From Neodiprion pinetum (taxonomy: Eukaryota > Arthropoda > Insecta > Hymenoptera > Diprionidae): a stretch of 64,000 bases of DNA. The notes under the pieces are model-generated. The model saw only the letters and a list, made by a program, of their open reading frames with translations, was not told the origin of the DNA and ran no database searches. The translations under genes were made by a program, and so were the position numbers. Of this stretch, positions 62,722 through 64,000 are shown in pieces (within the stretch, counting starts at the first letter, position 1; each line of letters begins with the position of its first letter). Where the stretch lies: assembly GCF_021155775.2 (NCBI RefSeq), contig NC_060234.1:32733026-32797025 (forward strand). The letters run 5' to 3'.

Positions 62722-64000
62722 GTGCAGATTCATGATTCGTTCGCGAGGTCGATTAAAATACCAACGTTCGTGGTTTTAAATAACAATAGGCCAGAGGTTT
62801 TAGCTCTAAACATCTCTGTCGGGATGTATTGTTCGCCTGTGGAGATGGCAAAAGGAGCTATAAGTCATTACACGTCAAGATGTTGATTATGATCTCCATT
62901 GTAGCCACCGTGTCGTGAGCATTGTTCGCGAACCACAGAGCCACCTGTATACCTAGACTTTGCTGTCTCAAACCTAGGCTTCGGTACGTTTCATTCCGCT
63001 GTACAGCTGTATTCGCAACCGAGATTTCTGTGCGCTAGAAAGCCGATCCTAGCTGCTTCCATCTGCACAGCACTGTGCACCATATCTACGCCCAGGTGGC
63101 CCACGCTACATATCGATCTAGAAAACACAGATTGAATGCAGCATCCTGAATCTGAAAGGCTTTCTCACGATACGTTTGTAATAAAATTCCGGGACCTTTT
63201 TTAGTAAGAGAGGTAAAGCTAGTCCTTCGAGCATTGGCATTTAAAGGGTGTATGAGAAGGAGGAAGAAGGGCCAGTGATCGAACACTGAATTTTGTATCC
63301 CAAACGAAAGAGCTTTTTATGTAGAATTCAAAAGAATCGACTATAAGCGCAAATTATTCGAGTACAGTAAATTTTTCCCCATTCTTTATTATTGGTCCAT
63401 ACTAATATGGGCTTCAAGAGCCCAGCCAATGATCGTCAAAGTAACGATGTCTTTGACGATTAAAAAGTTTGCGAACTTAAGGAATAATATGTAGATATGT
63501 ATAATTAGAGGAATAATAAAATGAAAAATATTCTAATGTCGACAGATGAAGACTGAAGGGTTTGGAAACTGAAATGGTCATCATGGCCTTATGCCGGTTA
63601 CCTAATCACTTACCAGATTACGCGCTATGCATTTATTGACAAAGCTGGATAATCACAGTCCATAATCAGTTCCTCAAATATCACAAGATTAAGAATCGCA
63701 CGAAGATCAGTTAGAACTTGGCTTGGAAATGAAATCGCACTGTCAGTAGGCAGCAAATGAACAGAGTCGTCCGACGGGAGGCCAGTTTCTCGTTCACGCG
63801 CCAGCGAGCGCAGATCCGCGAGCCACGACCGGCGCACTTGGTTATAGACTTTGTCTCTTCCTGTCCCTCGACATTGTCCCGAGCTCTCTCGATTCCCGAG
63901 ACTTCAGCTTCCACGTAAGAGTTTATGATATTTTCTGTTATTTTTGACACAAGGTTATGGTTTATGGTGCTCGATACTGCATGGAATCGAAGAAAGAGAA
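62722..64000. other. Right-edge stretch, probable intron or intergenic
   Basis: No second exon for the candidate gene at 62614 was found. A possible acceptor (CTTCCATCTGCACAG near 63070) is followed by eight open codons only. The minus-strand ORFs at 63625-63950 overlap in two frames, so at most one could be real; neither is recognisable. Confidence 0.4.

Overview
The window looks like insect genomic DNA. Genes are interrupted by introns with GT-AG borders and pyrimidine-rich acceptors, the start of the lectin gene carries an arthropod Inr plus DPE promoter, and CpG is common although overall composition is only moderately AT-rich. A hymenopteran, perhaps a sawfly, fits the composition and the lectin type, but this is an inference from style and not a proven assignment. 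No rRNA, convincing tRNA, CRISPR array or intact transposon was seen.

Region 1 (1-25 kb) holds the 3' part of a Ras-superfamily gene of the RERG/RASL12 type on the + strand. Three exons (735-811, 19720-19901, 24741-24999) join in frame and align without gaps to the RERG family from just after switch I to the C-terminus. The exon with the P-loop lies upstream of the window. The second exon is separated from the first by an 18.9-kb intron that contains an unusual 60-bp minisatellite (about 17330-17790), two palindromic CRE sites, and an isolated TATA plus Inr core promoter (12963-12998). The GTPase has a broken G3 motif (DTSR in place of DxxG) and lacks the catalytic glutamine position, so it may not hydrolyse GTP in the normal way.

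Region 2 (25-58.8 kb) is a 34-kb stretch without a gene I can prove. It holds microsatellites, a short degenerate motif cluster (30.5-30.7 kb), a diverged local duplication with a hairpin between the copies (47.7-48.2 kb), one small minus-strand ORF with a convincing N-terminal hydrophobic segment (47120-47335), a TATA plus Inr promoter (about 49661-49693), and an isolated start-codon/splice-donor combination at 37026-37034. These may be 5' exons of genes with large introns, or chance.

Region 3 (58.8-64 kb) holds a complete two-exon C-type lectin gene (58879-60187, 237 residues) with signal peptide, QPD motif, TATA-less Inr/DPE promoter and poly(A) signal. After it comes a probable first coding exon of an unidentified gene (62614-62721) that runs off the right edge.

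The two confident genes have unrelated roles (intracellular GTPase signalling; secreted carbohydrate recognition) and there is no sign that they work together.
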